From: Ruminococcaceae bacterium UBA6434
Lineage (GTDB): Bacteria > Bacillota > Clostridia > Oscillospirales > Acutalibacteraceae
Assembly: GCA_002437245.1 (NCBI GenBank)
Contig: DJOQ01000040.1
Location: 1-28,423, forward strand
Direction: 5' to 3'
DNA: 28,423 nucleotides
The notes beneath the pieces are model-generated. The model saw nothing but the letters and a program-made list of their open reading frames with translations. It was not told the DNA's origin and made no database searches. Below are positions 16,219 to 22,960 of this stretch, piece by piece. Each line of letters opens with the position of its first letter. Position 1 is the first letter of the stretch. The position numbers and the translations under genes are program-made.

Positions 16219-16224
16219 TATAAT
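16219..16224 (+). promoter_or_regulatory. -10 box of feoAB (TATAAT) with no good -35; imperfect palindrome upstream
   Basis: A consensus TATAAT is present, but the -35 position (16196-16201) reads TAACGA, which is poor. An imperfect inverted repeat ATGGTA-ACGAA-TACCGT (16192-16208) sits at the -35 position and may be a regulator site. No classical Fur or DtxR box was recognised. Confidence 0.4.
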
Positions 16225-16236
16225 GGTGTTGTACCG

Positions 16237-16261
16237 GGTGCGGGCAAACGCGCACCTTTTT
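16237..16261 (+). terminator. Hairpin with U-tract at the 5' end of the feo transcript (possible attenuator)
   Basis: GGTGCG (16237-16242) pairs with CGCACC (16251-16256), followed by five T. It begins within about 6 bases of the expected transcription start. TACCG (16232-16236) and CGGTA (16263-16267) could extend the structure around the U-tract. No upstream plus-strand gene ends here, so it is not an ordinary gene-end terminator. Confidence 0.4.
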
Positions 16262-16322
16262 ACGGTAAAAAGCACCTCATATTATTGCATAGCGAGAGCC
16301 GAACACAAAGGGGAGAAAAACC

Positions 16323-16553
16323 TTGGAGCATAAAAAAAGCCTTGCCTTTTTGCCCGTCGGCGAAAAAGCAAAGGTATTGTCGGTGGAAAACAGCGGAGAT
16401 ATGAAAAGACGACTTCAGGATCTCGGTGTTATAAAAGGCACCGACATCAGTTGTATTCTCGACAGCATATCCGGCGACATAAAAGTCTATCTGATACGCG
16501 GCGCATACATTGCGATACGAAAATCCGACGCGGAGCTGATATTTCTCAAATAG
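16323..16553 (+). CDS. feoA: Ferrous iron transport protein FeoA
   Basis: The 76-residue SH3-like protein contains FLPVGEKAKVLSVENSGDMK, RRLQDLGVIKGTDISC and RGAYIAIRKSDAELI, the FeoA pattern of small beta-barrel strands. It is thought to support FeoB in the cytoplasm. The start is TTG at 16323, with GGGGAG some 9 bases before it. No ATG gives a full-length domain. feoB begins 9 bases after its stop, also with TTG. Confidence 0.9.
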   Translation: MEHKKSLAFLPVGEKAKVLSVENSGDMKRRLQDLGVIKGTDISCILDSISGDIKVYLIRGAYIAIRKSDAELIFLK

Positions 16554-16562
16554 GGTGATAAT

Positions 16563-18644
16563 TTGAAAGAACAAAAATACTCAGATAAAAAAGTAATAGC
16601 GCTTGCCGGCAATCCGAACGTCGGAAAAAGCACGGTATTTAACGCGCTGACGGGTATGCACCAGCACACCGGCAACTGGACGGGTAAGACGGTAGGCTCC
16701 GCGGAGGGCAGATTTACTTATAGCGGAAAAGAATATGTTTTGGTTGATCTGCCCGGTACATATTCTCTTTGCACACACTCCGAAGAAGAGGAAAACGCCG
16801 GTGAATTTTTGCGCTCCGGTCGGTTCGACGCCGTAATCGTTGTGTGCGACGCAGTCTGCCTTGAGCGCAATTTAAATCTCGTTCTGCAAACCATGGAAAT
16901 AACGGGCAATGTTGTTGTTTGCATAAACCTATTGGATGAGGCGAAGAAAAAAGGCATAGAAATTGACACAGAAAAGCTCGGAAAACGTCTCGGCGTTCCG
17001 ACAGTCGGCATTTGCGCGCGGACAAAGCAGGGGTTTCCCGAACTTTTATCCGCGGTTCAAAAAATGTCGGAAGATAAAAAAGAGCCGAAATTTCCCGTAA
17101 AATACCGCGAAAGCACCGAAAAGGCAATAGAAATTCTCTGTGGCACATTAAGGAAAACGCCGAATCTTCCGTTGAGCGAAAGATACATGGCACTGCGTCT
17201 TTTAACCGAGCCGAAAAAAGCCACGGAAGAATTTAAAGAGCTGTTTTGCGGTGACAAATTAAAGAACTGCGACATTTCAACTGCGCTGGAAAGAGCATAC
17301 CGTGTGTGCGGCGGAAGAGAAAAAGTGCAAGATGATATTCCCGAAAGCATAGTTAAAACAGCCGAAAATACAGCTGACGGCGTTGTAAAAACAAATCAAA
17401 ACAAAAAGTATGACTTTGACCGCAAATTAGATAAGCTTTTTACAAGCAAGCTTACGGGGATACCGATTATGCTGCTGCTTTTACTGCTTATATTTTGGAT
17501 TACTGCGGTAGGCGCCAATTATCCGAGCGAACTTTTGCAGCGTGCGAGCGGCTTTCTCACGCAAAAGCTTATGCTCCTTTTGACAAACGCCGGCGTTTCT
17601 GTATGGCTGCGCGAAATGCTTGTAAACGGTATGTTTAAGGTTTTGTGCTGGGTTGTATCGGTAATGCTGCCTCCCATGGCAATATTTTTTCCCCTGTTCA
17701 CCCTGCTTGAAGACTTCGGATACCTACCGAGAGTTGCATTTAATCTTGACCACAGCTTCAGGAAAAGCGGCACCTGCGGCAAACAGGCGCTCACCATGTG
17801 TATGGGCTTCGGGTGCAACGCCGTGGGAGTTACGGGCTGCCGCATAATAGACAGTCCTCGCGAAAAGCTTATAGCCGTTATAACAAATTGTCTTGTCCCC
17901 TGCAACGGACGTTTTCCGGCACTCATAAACATAATAACCATATTTTTTGCCGCTGGCAGTTTCGGCATATGCCGTTCGGTTTTGACCGCCGCACTTTTGA
18001 CGCTTGTCATTGTATTCAGCGTGCTTATGACCTTTGTTTCGTCGCGCATACTGTCAAAAACGCTTCTGCGCGGAATACCGTCGTCATTCACTCTTGAGAT
18101 GCCCCCATACAGAAAGCCTCAGGTCTTAAAGGTCGTAGTGCGTTCGGTCTTTGACAGAACTCTTTTCGTCCTCGGAAGAGCCGCCGCGGTTGCCGCTCCG
18201 GCAGGCATTATAATCTGGCTTGCGGCAAATGTAACGGTTCACGGCGAAAGTCTGCTGTCTGCTTTTTCGGGTGCGCTGGATCCCGTTGCGAAGCTCATAG
18301 GGCTTGACGGAGTTATACTGACAGCCTTTATACTCGGCTTTCCTGCCAACGAAACCGTTATTCCGATAATGATAATGGCATACACGGCAAACGGCACGCT
18401 TACGGATTTCGACTCGCTTTTAGGGCTTAAAGACATTCTCGCCTGCAACGGCTGGACCTATACGACCGCCGTTTGTTTTATTCTGTTTTCACTCATGCAT
18501 TGGCCGTGTTCCACAACTCTTTTGACAATAAAAAAAGAAACGCACAGTCCTTTTTGGACCGCCGTTTCCTTTATCTTTCCAACCGCTCTGGGATTTATTG
18601 TTTGCTTTGCGGTAAATCTCATTTTGGGAATATTTGCTTTGTGA
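16563..18644 (+). CDS. feoB: Ferrous iron transporter FeoB
   Basis: FeoB moves Fe2+ across the cytoplasmic membrane with help from an N-terminal GTPase. The 693-residue protein has G1 GNPNVGKST, the switch segment HTGNWTGKTV, G3 DLPGTYSL, and INLLDEA as G4. Gate repeats follow in the membrane region: MCMGFGCNAVGVTGCRIID and NCLVPCNGRFPALI in the first, and GFPANETVIPIM in the second. The start is TTG at 16563, with GGGTGA immediately upstream. The length is normal. The 3' end overlaps the convergent FliB-like gene by 26 bases. Confidence 0.95.
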   Translation: MKEQKYSDKKVIALAGNPNVGKSTVFNALTGMHQHTGNWTGKTVGSAEGRFTYSGKEYVLVDLPGTYSLCTHSEEEENAGEFLRSGRFDAVIVVCDAVCLERNLNLVLQTMEITGNVVVCINLLDEAKKKGIEIDTEKLGKRLGVPTVGICARTKQGFPELLSAVQKMSEDKKEPKFPVKYRESTEKAIEILCGTLRKTPNLPLSERYMALRLLTEPKKATEEFKELFCGDKLKNCDISTALERAYRVCGGREKVQDDIPESIVKTAENTADGVVKTNQNKKYDFDRKLDKLFTSKLTGIPIMLLLLLLIFWITAVGANYPSELLQRASGFLTQKLMLLLTNAGVSVWLREMLVNGMFKVLCWVVSVMLPPMAIFFPLFTLLEDFGYLPRVAFNLDHSFRKSGTCGKQALTMCMGFGCNAVGVTGCRIIDSPREKLIAVITNCLVPCNGRFPALINIITIFFAAGSFGICRSVLTAALLTLVIVFSVLMTFVSSRILSKTLLRGIPSSFTLEMPPYRKPQVLKVVVRSVFDRTLFVLGRAAAVAAPAGIIIWLAANVTVHGESLLSAFSGALDPVAKLIGLDGVILTAFILGFPANETVIPIMIMAYTANGTLTDFDSLLGLKDILACNGWTYTTAVCFILFSLMHWPCSTTLLTIKKETHSPFWTAVSFIFPTALGFIVCFAVNLILGIFAL

Positions 18645-19632
18645 GCTCACGTGCCGAAATTTCGGGATTTTCGTCGCTGTATTCAAACTGCTTGGAGAGA
18701 TATTTCACACTGTTTATCCTGTCGTCAAGGTCGAATTTTCCGCGCGCCGCAAAAAGCAATACGTCGGCATAAAATGTAATCGCCGTAACACCGACGCAAA
18801 AGCAGAATTTGCCTAAAGCATCGCCGGCGTACACGGCTTTCGGAAAATGTCGGAACATAAGATACGATAATAGCTTTTCGTAGTCCGCCTTTCTTTCTCC
18901 GAGATAAGATATGAAAGTCTTTTTACGCTTTAAATTTTCTGATTTATTTTCGCGCAGGCACTTTAACAGCCGAGTAAAATCGGCGTCATACGCCTCTGTT
19001 TTTTCCGACGCTTTAATTAAACTGTCGTAAAATTCCCCCTCGCTCGAAAAAGCAAAGTTAATTTTTCCGTACTGTTTTAAGAGTAAATATTCAAATATTG
19101 AGTGAATTCTGTTATGAAGAGGCCGCTCTCTGTCGCAAAGCATATGTAAAGTCTCTTCCCTTAACATATATAATATTTCGGAATCAATCAAACCGTCATC
19201 AAAATCAGCGGCGTCATCGCGGGATTCTGCTGCGGTAATCAGCTTCAGCGGCGATGTATTAAGAAAAAGCAACCTTGCGGCTTCTTCACAGCAAAGTCCC
19301 AACCCCATATCGTAAAAATCGCCGTAGCGCGCATAAAACCGCGGATGTTCACGGCATATTTCGCACAGCATATCCTCGCCTTTTGTCAGTATCAGCTCAC
19401 ACAGACCGTCGCTTTTCAGGAAAGGGCAGCGCTCGTCTTTTGTCAGGATAAAGCAGTGGTTATCTCTATCTGTAAAGCTGTTCAACTTTTCAGATAAAAA
19501 GCCGCTTTCCGCCTCATATTTTCTCATTGTTTCATCATCAATGTCTATTTCCCAGCCTATACAGCACGAATCCGTGCATTTATCAGCTTTGCATTTAAAG
19601 CTGTCGTAAAAATCCGGTTTAGTTATAATCAT
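18619..19632 (-). CDS. FliB-like Cys-rich protein (annotated as flagellin lysine N-methylase)
   Basis: The 337-residue protein begins MIITKPDFYDSFKCKADKC and has a dense N-terminal cysteine cluster (FKCKADKCTDSCCIGWEID, RCPFLKSDGLCEL, MLCEICREHPRF and GLGLCCEEAARLL). This is the pattern of the FliB family, whose Salmonella member methylates flagellin lysines and carries a metal or iron-sulfur cluster. The ATG at 19632 is chosen over the in-frame ATG at 19695, because the latter lies upstream of the promoter (19664-19692) and GGAAAGGA precedes 19632. No flagellar gene is in the window, so the substrate could be another surface protein. Confidence 0.8.
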   Translation of the reverse strand: MIITKPDFYDSFKCKADKCTDSCCIGWEIDIDDETMRKYEAESGFLSEKLNSFTDRDNHCFILTKDERCPFLKSDGLCELILTKGEDMLCEICREHPRFYARYGDFYDMGLGLCCEEAARLLFLNTSPLKLITAAESRDDAADFDDGLIDSEILYMLREETLHMLCDRERPLHNRIHSIFEYLLLKQYGKINFAFSSEGEFYDSLIKASEKTEAYDADFTRLLKCLRENKSENLKRKKTFISYLGERKADYEKLLSYLMFRHFPKAVYAGDALGKFCFCVGVTAITFYADVLLFAARGKFDLDDRINSVKYLSKQFEYSDENPEISARELTKQIFPK

Positions 19633-19663
19633 AATGACCGTATCCTTTCCTTTTACCTCTGAA

Positions 19664-19692
19664 ATCATATCACAAAGCGGCTGTATCTTCAA
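19664..19692 (-). promoter_or_regulatory. Promoter of the FliB-like gene
   Basis: On the minus strand: TTGAAG (19692-19687), 17-bp spacer, TATGAT (19669-19664) preceded by TGA (extended -10). Transcription would start near 19657, which excludes the longer start at 19695. Confidence 0.65.
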
Positions 19693-19709
19693 CAAATTAT
19701 ATCGCGCAC

Positions 19710-19738
19710 TTGATAAGATGCGGTTTTTCTGTTAACAT
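19710..19738 (+). promoter_or_regulatory. Promoter of the mscS operon
   Basis: TTGATA (19710-19715), 17-bp spacer, TAACAT (19733-19738) preceded by TGT (extended -10). Confidence 0.55.
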
Positions 19739-19788
19739 AATGGAGATAAATGCCAAAGCAAGAAAACGGCAAATGAGGGATACGAAAA

Positions 19789-20601
19789 ATGGATAAACTT
19801 CAAAGCATACTGAATTACTCCGTCGGCTCGTTTACGGTAGGGAAAATATTGGAAGCCGTCATAGTATTTGTTATATGCTATCTTCTGATACGCATTATTA
19901 TGAAGGTGCTCGAGAGAGTGCTCGGCAAAATAAGTCTTGACGCAACACTCAGAAAAATAATAACGGCGGCAATAAAATTCATACTTTATTTCATAACCGC
20001 CATAATCGTTATAGATACGCTCGGCGTATCAGCAACTTCGCTTGTTGCGGCGTTCTCGGTAGTCGGTCTTGCCGCTTCACTTGCAGTTCAGGATTCACTT
20101 TCAAATCTTGCAAGCGGCATTATGATACTTGTCGCAAAGCCGTTTAAAATAGGCGATTTTGTAGAGGCCGACGAAGTAACTGGCACTGTTATGATGACGG
20201 GACTTATTCACACAAGAATAAAGGCGATAGACAACAAGGTAATATATGTTCCCAACAGCAAAATAATAGCGGCAAAAATAGTAAATTACACTTCGCAGGA
20301 AAAGCGACGCGTCGATATAGAAATTTCGGCGTCATACGACGCACCCATTGAAAACGTCCGCAAAGCGCTGTTGGACGCGGTTAAAAATACGGGTATGTTT
20401 TTGGACGAACCCGAAAAACCTTTCGCGGCAGTTCTCTCTTACGACGACAGCAGCATAAAATATGTTGTAAGGGCGTGGGTTGAAACGCCGAAATACTGGG
20501 ACGCCCATTTTGCCCTTATGGAGAGGATAAAGACCGAATTTGACAATGCCGGCATTGAAATGACCTATAACCATCTCAATGTACATTTGATTGATAAGTA
20601 A
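19789..20601 (+). CDS. mscS: Small-conductance mechanosensitive channel, MscS family
   Basis: The channel opens under membrane tension to release solutes during osmotic downshock. The 270-residue protein has three membrane helices. The pore helix reads VVGLAASLAVQDSLSNLASG, the Gly/Ala-packed TM3. IMILVAKPFKIGDFVE and VIYVPNSKI follow, which are the signature of the beta domain. The C-terminal alpha/beta domain ends in NHLNVHLIDK. GAGGGATACG precedes the start. Two very small genes follow within 15 bases, so the unit is polycistronic. Confidence 0.93.
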   Translation: MDKLQSILNYSVGSFTVGKILEAVIVFVICYLLIRIIMKVLERVLGKISLDATLRKIITAAIKFILYFITAIIVIDTLGVSATSLVAAFSVVGLAASLAVQDSLSNLASGIMILVAKPFKIGDFVEADEVTGTVMMTGLIHTRIKAIDNKVIYVPNSKIIAAKIVNYTSQEKRRVDIEISASYDAPIENVRKALLDAVKNTGMFLDEPEKPFAAVLSYDDSSIKYVVRAWVETPKYWDAHFALMERIKTEFDNAGIEMTYNHLNVHLIDK

Positions 20602-20613
20602 GAGGGTGCAAAA

Positions 20614-20772
20614 ATGTTTGATCCGTTTAATCAAAACGGCGATGAGGAAATCGATTTTTCCGAAAAAAATCTGTTTGAGGGACTTCCTCTTGGCGCTATT
20701 TGCGACGGTGCAGACGATTTTCCCGACGAAGAATTCCACGCGTCCGAAAAAGGCGAAAGCGAAAATCCGTAA
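20614..20772 (+). CDS. Very small acidic protein downstream of mscS
   Basis: The 52-residue protein (MFDPFNQNGDEEIDFSEKNL...) has 16 Asp/Glu and only 2 Lys and no Arg. It has one cysteine and no membrane segment. AGAGGGTG lies directly upstream of the start, with good spacing, and only 12 bases separate it from the mscS stop. It is not a recognised family. The ribosome site and the position between two co-directional genes support it as real. Confidence 0.6.
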   Translation: MFDPFNQNGDEEIDFSEKNLFEGLPLGAICDGADDFPDEEFHASEKGESENP

Positions 20773-20775
20773 TAT

Positions 20776-20979
20776 ATGACAGACGAAGCGGAGCTTCTTG
20801 CGGCTGTTACAGCCCTTGCTCTTGCGCTCAGTGACGGCAAAAGCATGGATGAGCTTAACTTTCTCACGGTAGTGCTCGATCAGCTCAGCAATACAATTTC
20901 TACCATTGCCGCGCAAAAGAGTCTTAAAGAGGGTAAAGATTTGCCGATAGAAGTACAACAGAATATTTCTTACGATTAA
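20776..20979 (+). CDS. Small Ala/Leu-rich protein, possibly DUF6774-like
   Basis: The 67-residue protein (MTDEAELLAAVTALALALSD...) looks like two helices, with QLSNTISTIAAQKSLKEGKD in the second. The pattern of Leu-Ala-rich helices resembles small Oscillospirales proteins that I recall as DUF6774, but I cannot check this. The start is 3 bases after the stop of the acidic 52-residue gene and has no ribosome site of its own, so translation is probably coupled. A hairpin at its stop codon ends the operon. Confidence 0.6.
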   Translation: MTDEAELLAAVTALALALSDGKSMDELNFLTVVLDQLSNTISTIAAQKSLKEGKDLPIEVQQNISYD

Positions 20980-21012
20980 GGCGGCGAACCGATGTTTCGG
21001 GATCACCGCCTT
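20978..21012 (+). terminator. Stem-loop at the end of the mscS operon
   Basis: AAGGCGG (20978-20984) pairs with CCGCCTT (21006-21012), with a further inner hairpin CCGA/TCGG. Only a weak T-rich tail follows. The first stem bases include the stop codon region. Confidence 0.5.
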
Positions 21013-21049
21013 CCTGCTATATTTTCGACGACAAATCACAAGAATGTAC

Positions 21050-21078
21050 TTGACAAAAACGCCTGTTGCATATATAAT
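21050..21078 (+). promoter_or_regulatory. Consensus promoter of the tRNA cluster
   Basis: Perfect TTGACA (21050-21055), 17-bp spacer and perfect TATAAT (21073-21078), about 30 bases before tRNA-Arg. Confidence 0.9.
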
Positions 21079-21107
21079 ATTCAAGCACTTAAAAGTGTAC
21101 CTGTTAT

Positions 21108-21184
21108 GCGCTTGTAGCTCAGCTGGATAGAGCATCTGCCTTCTAAGCAGAGGGTCGGGGGTTCGAGTCCCTCCAAGCGCGCCA
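21108..21184 (+). tRNA. tRNA-Arg (anticodon TCT)
   Basis: The acceptor stem GCGCTTG pairs with CAAGCGC. The D arm is AGCTCAGCTGGATAGAGC, the anticodon stem-loop is TCTGC-CTTCTAA-GCAGA, the T arm contains GGTTCGAGTCC, the discriminator is G, and CCA is encoded. Confidence 0.96.
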
Positions 21185-21192
21185 GTTAATAT

Positions 21193-21270
21193 GGTGGGTA
21201 TAGCTTAGTTGGTTAAAGCGCCAGTTTGTGGCACTGGAGACCGTCGGTTCGAATCCGACTATCCACCCCA
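21193..21270 (+). tRNA. tRNA-His (anticodon GTG)
   Basis: The acceptor stem GTGGGTA pairs with TATCCAC. An extra G at -1 (21193) faces C73, the histidine identity element. The anticodon stem-loop is CCAGT-TTGTGGC-ACTGG, the T arm contains GGTTCGAATCC, and CCA is encoded. Confidence 0.96.
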
Positions 21271-21277
21271 CTTATCT

Positions 21278-21307
21278 AAATCTGCAAGATAATCCTCTTG
21301 CAGATTT
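21278..21307 (+). terminator. Stem-loop after tRNA-His
   Basis: A 12-bp perfect stem (21278-21289 with 21296-21307, AAATCTGCAAGA/TCTTGCAGATTT) has a 6-nt loop. The tail is only moderately T-rich, so termination may be partial. Confidence 0.6.
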
Positions 21308-21326
21308 ACGTTTATTAGGGTATAAT
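21298..21326 (+). promoter_or_regulatory. Possible separate promoter of tRNA-Gln
   Basis: TTGCAG (21298-21303), 17-bp spacer, TATAAT (21321-21326), about 18 bases before tRNA-Gln. The -35 box lies inside the right arm of the preceding stem-loop. Confidence 0.45.
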
Positions 21327-21343
21327 TTTATAAAAGTAAATAT

Positions 21344-21418
21344 TGGGGTGTCGTCAAGCGGTAAGACACAGCACTTTGACTGCTGCATTCGTAGGTTCAA
21401 ATCCTGCCACCCCAGCCA
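21344..21418 (+). tRNA. tRNA-Gln (anticodon TTG)
   Basis: The acceptor stem TGGGGTG pairs with CACCCCA. The anticodon stem-loop is CAGCA-CTTTGAC-TGCTG, the T arm contains GGTTCAAATCC, the discriminator is G, and CCA is encoded. Confidence 0.96.
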
Positions 21419-21424
21419 AAAAGA

Positions 21425-21474
21425 GGCTACAAAAAAGATGTAGCCAAAGAAAACCCCGATTTTATCGGGGTTTT
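21425..21474 (+). terminator. Tandem hairpins ending the tRNA transcript
   Basis: GGCTACA/TGTAGCC (21425-21445) is followed by AAAACCCCGA/TCGGGGTTTT (21450-21474). The second has a T-rich 3' arm, as in an intrinsic terminator. Confidence 0.75.
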
Positions 21475-21581
21475 CGCCATTTATACGGCGTAATTTCAGC
21501 AAACGATTCTGTAGATATAAAAAAGGTATTTTCCCTTTGCAAGAGGATTTGAACTCTCACACAACTGAATATCCGATACAC

Positions 21582-21617
21582 AGGCAGATAGAAATCAAAA
21601 ATCTATCTGCCTTTTTT
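21582..21617 (+). terminator. Orphan intrinsic terminator upstream of the accessory operon
   Basis: AGGCAGATAGA (21582-21592) pairs with TCTATCTGCCT (21602-21612), followed by T6. No gene on the plus strand ends just before it. It could be the terminator of a deleted gene, or a leader terminator for the gene at 21646. The 21475-21581 stretch before it holds nothing I can identify. Confidence 0.65.
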
Positions 21618-21645
21618 ATTACCCTCAAAAAAGGAGAAAACAGAT

Positions 21646-22224
21646 ATGCTACAGAAAGAATTAGCCAAACGGCTCAAGGCTCGGTATGACACCAAGATGG
21701 ACGGCAACGAATGGTTGGAGGTGTCCTCGGACGGCATCCCCCTCTGTCGGATAAAATACAACGGTCAATATTTGAGCAACGCCGACAAAACCTTCTCAGA
21801 TGAATACCGCAGTAAAATTGCAGACATTCAAGATGAGATTTCTACGGTGCGGGAATATGTCGGGCTCTACGAACACGCACCGCAGATGAAAGCTGCCAAT
21901 GTCTCCGGTTACAGACAGCTCGCCGCCTTCAGCGATACGGTGTTGGCGGCAACCTACAGCGAAAAGAACGGCTTTATGTTCTGCACATGGAAACAAAATG
22001 AGGACGGCGATTCGGTGTTCTGGGGAGATTATTCGCCGAACTATGAATATGTTAAGGAAGCCTTTGCCGTGCGCTCCGGTCTCGTCAACAAAGAACGACT
22101 GTTCAGTGAGAAAGAATCGGCAGACCTTTGTCGCTGTGTGGACTTCGCCAAGGCCAACTGCGAAACGCTGACCTATGAGCAGGAACGGCAGCTCGATAAG
22201 CTCCAAGAAAAGCTCACGGACTGA
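21646..22224 (+). CDS. Mobile-element protein of unknown function, possibly ended early by a nonsense codon
   Basis: The 192-residue protein (MLQKELAKRLKARYDTKM...) has no recognised domain. It contains a Trp/Tyr-rich central part (FMFCTWKQNEDGDSVFWGDY) and a helical C terminus (YEQERQLDKLQEKL). AAAAAAGGAG precedes the start. After the TGA at 22222-22224 the same frame continues for 21 sense codons (YPSLEAEPPTFEQTAPPQQN M) to TAA at 22288-22290. That Pro/Gln-rich tail looks like natural coding sequence, so the TGA may be a mutated TGG (Trp). A terminator follows at 22302. It is the first gene of the accessory operon. Confidence 0.7.
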   Translation: MLQKELAKRLKARYDTKMDGNEWLEVSSDGIPLCRIKYNGQYLSNADKTFSDEYRSKIADIQDEISTVREYVGLYEHAPQMKAANVSGYRQLAAFSDTVLAATYSEKNGFMFCTWKQNEDGDSVFWGDYSPNYEYVKEAFAVRSGLVNKERLFSEKESADLCRCVDFAKANCETLTYEQERQLDKLQEKLTD

Positions 22225-22301
22225 TATCCGTCACTTGAAGCCGAGCCGCCGACCTTTGAACAGACAGCGCCCCCACAACAGAATATGTAATACTATCAAT
22301 C

Positions 22302-22335
22302 GCCCTTCGGTTACGCAAAAACCGAAGGGCTTTTT
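22302..22335 (+). terminator. Intrinsic terminator after the first accessory gene
   Basis: GCCCTTCGGTT (22302-22312) pairs perfectly with AACCGAAGGGC (22320-22330), followed by T5. Confidence 0.85.
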
Positions 22336-22363
22336 CTATTTCACAGCAAGGAGAACAGAACTC

Positions 22364-22960
22364 ATGACCATATTTTCAGAACGACCATACAGCCGCCGTA
22401 TTGAGCGGCTTATGACCGCCATACCGAACTTCAAACCAAGGGGTGTGGGCTTCCGCTTTACGGAAACGCAAACGGTCATTGCCGTAACCGCAACCACACC
22501 CACGGAGATACTGACAGCCACCATGCAACAGATACGCTGTCCGCCTTTTCAAAAAAGATTTACCGAATATATCAAAAGCGAGGAAACGCCTATGACCTAC
22601 CTTAATGAAAAACACCGGGCAAGATTTGCACTTGCCGTAAGGAATGTACACAGAGAAAACTACGCACTGCTTTCGGCGCTGTATCTGCTCACCGCCGACC
22701 CAAGGCTGTGGAGTTGCTGTAAGCACCATATAAATAACGGCTGCGTGTTTTTCGAAGATATTAAACTCAATAACTGCACCGAGAGAGCCTACACCCTCTA
22801 CTGTGCGGCAAAGGACTTGACTCTCGGCACAAAGCACATTACCGTGTCGGATCTGTCGGACGCCGACCTTGTTCCGCCTATGTTGTTTCGGACTATCTGC
22901 AACGCTATGGCGATCCGCCGTTTCGGTCTCGCCGCCATAAGGGAGAACAGCCATGATTAA
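22364..22960 (+). CDS. Two-module mobile-element protein; C-terminal part DUF6075-like
   Basis: The start at 22364 has AAGGAG upstream. Earlier in-frame codons run through the terminator hairpin and are not credible. Residues 1-76 form one module (MTIFSERPYSRRIERLMTAI...). Residues 77-198 resemble proteins I recall as DUF6075: MTYLNEKHRARFALAVRNV, ALYLLTADPRLW and ICNAMAIRRFGLAAI. Met77 (22592) is itself preceded by GAGGA at a 7-base spacing, so the second module can be made separately. The stop overlaps the next start by 8 bases. The function is unknown, and the family occurs on Firmicute mobile elements. Confidence 0.65.
   Translation: MTIFSERPYSRRIERLMTAIPNFKPRGVGFRFTETQTVIAVTATTPTEILTATMQQIRCPPFQKRFTEYIKSEETPMTYLNEKHRARFALAVRNVHRENYALLSALYLLTADPRLWSCCKHHINNGCVFFEDIKLNNCTERAYTLYCAAKDLTLGTKHITVSDLSDADLVPPMLFRTICNAMAIRRFGLAAIRENSHD

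Noticed and set aside
17519..18091. 190-codon minus-strand open frame
   Set aside because: Antisense to the FeoB membrane domain.
19633..19695. Longer start of the FliB-like gene
   Set aside because: The ATG lies upstream of the promoter -35 box, and the extra 21 residues are not typical of the family.
20332..21135. 267-codon minus-strand open frame
   Set aside because: Antisense to mscS, the two small genes and the start of tRNA-Arg. Phe/Arg-rich low-complexity composition typical of a shadow frame.
21541..21575. tRNA T-arm-like sequence (complement GAGAGTTCAAATCCTCTTG)
   Set aside because: The loop length is wrong and no acceptor, D or anticodon arms can be drawn, so it is not called a tRNA fragment or an attachment site.
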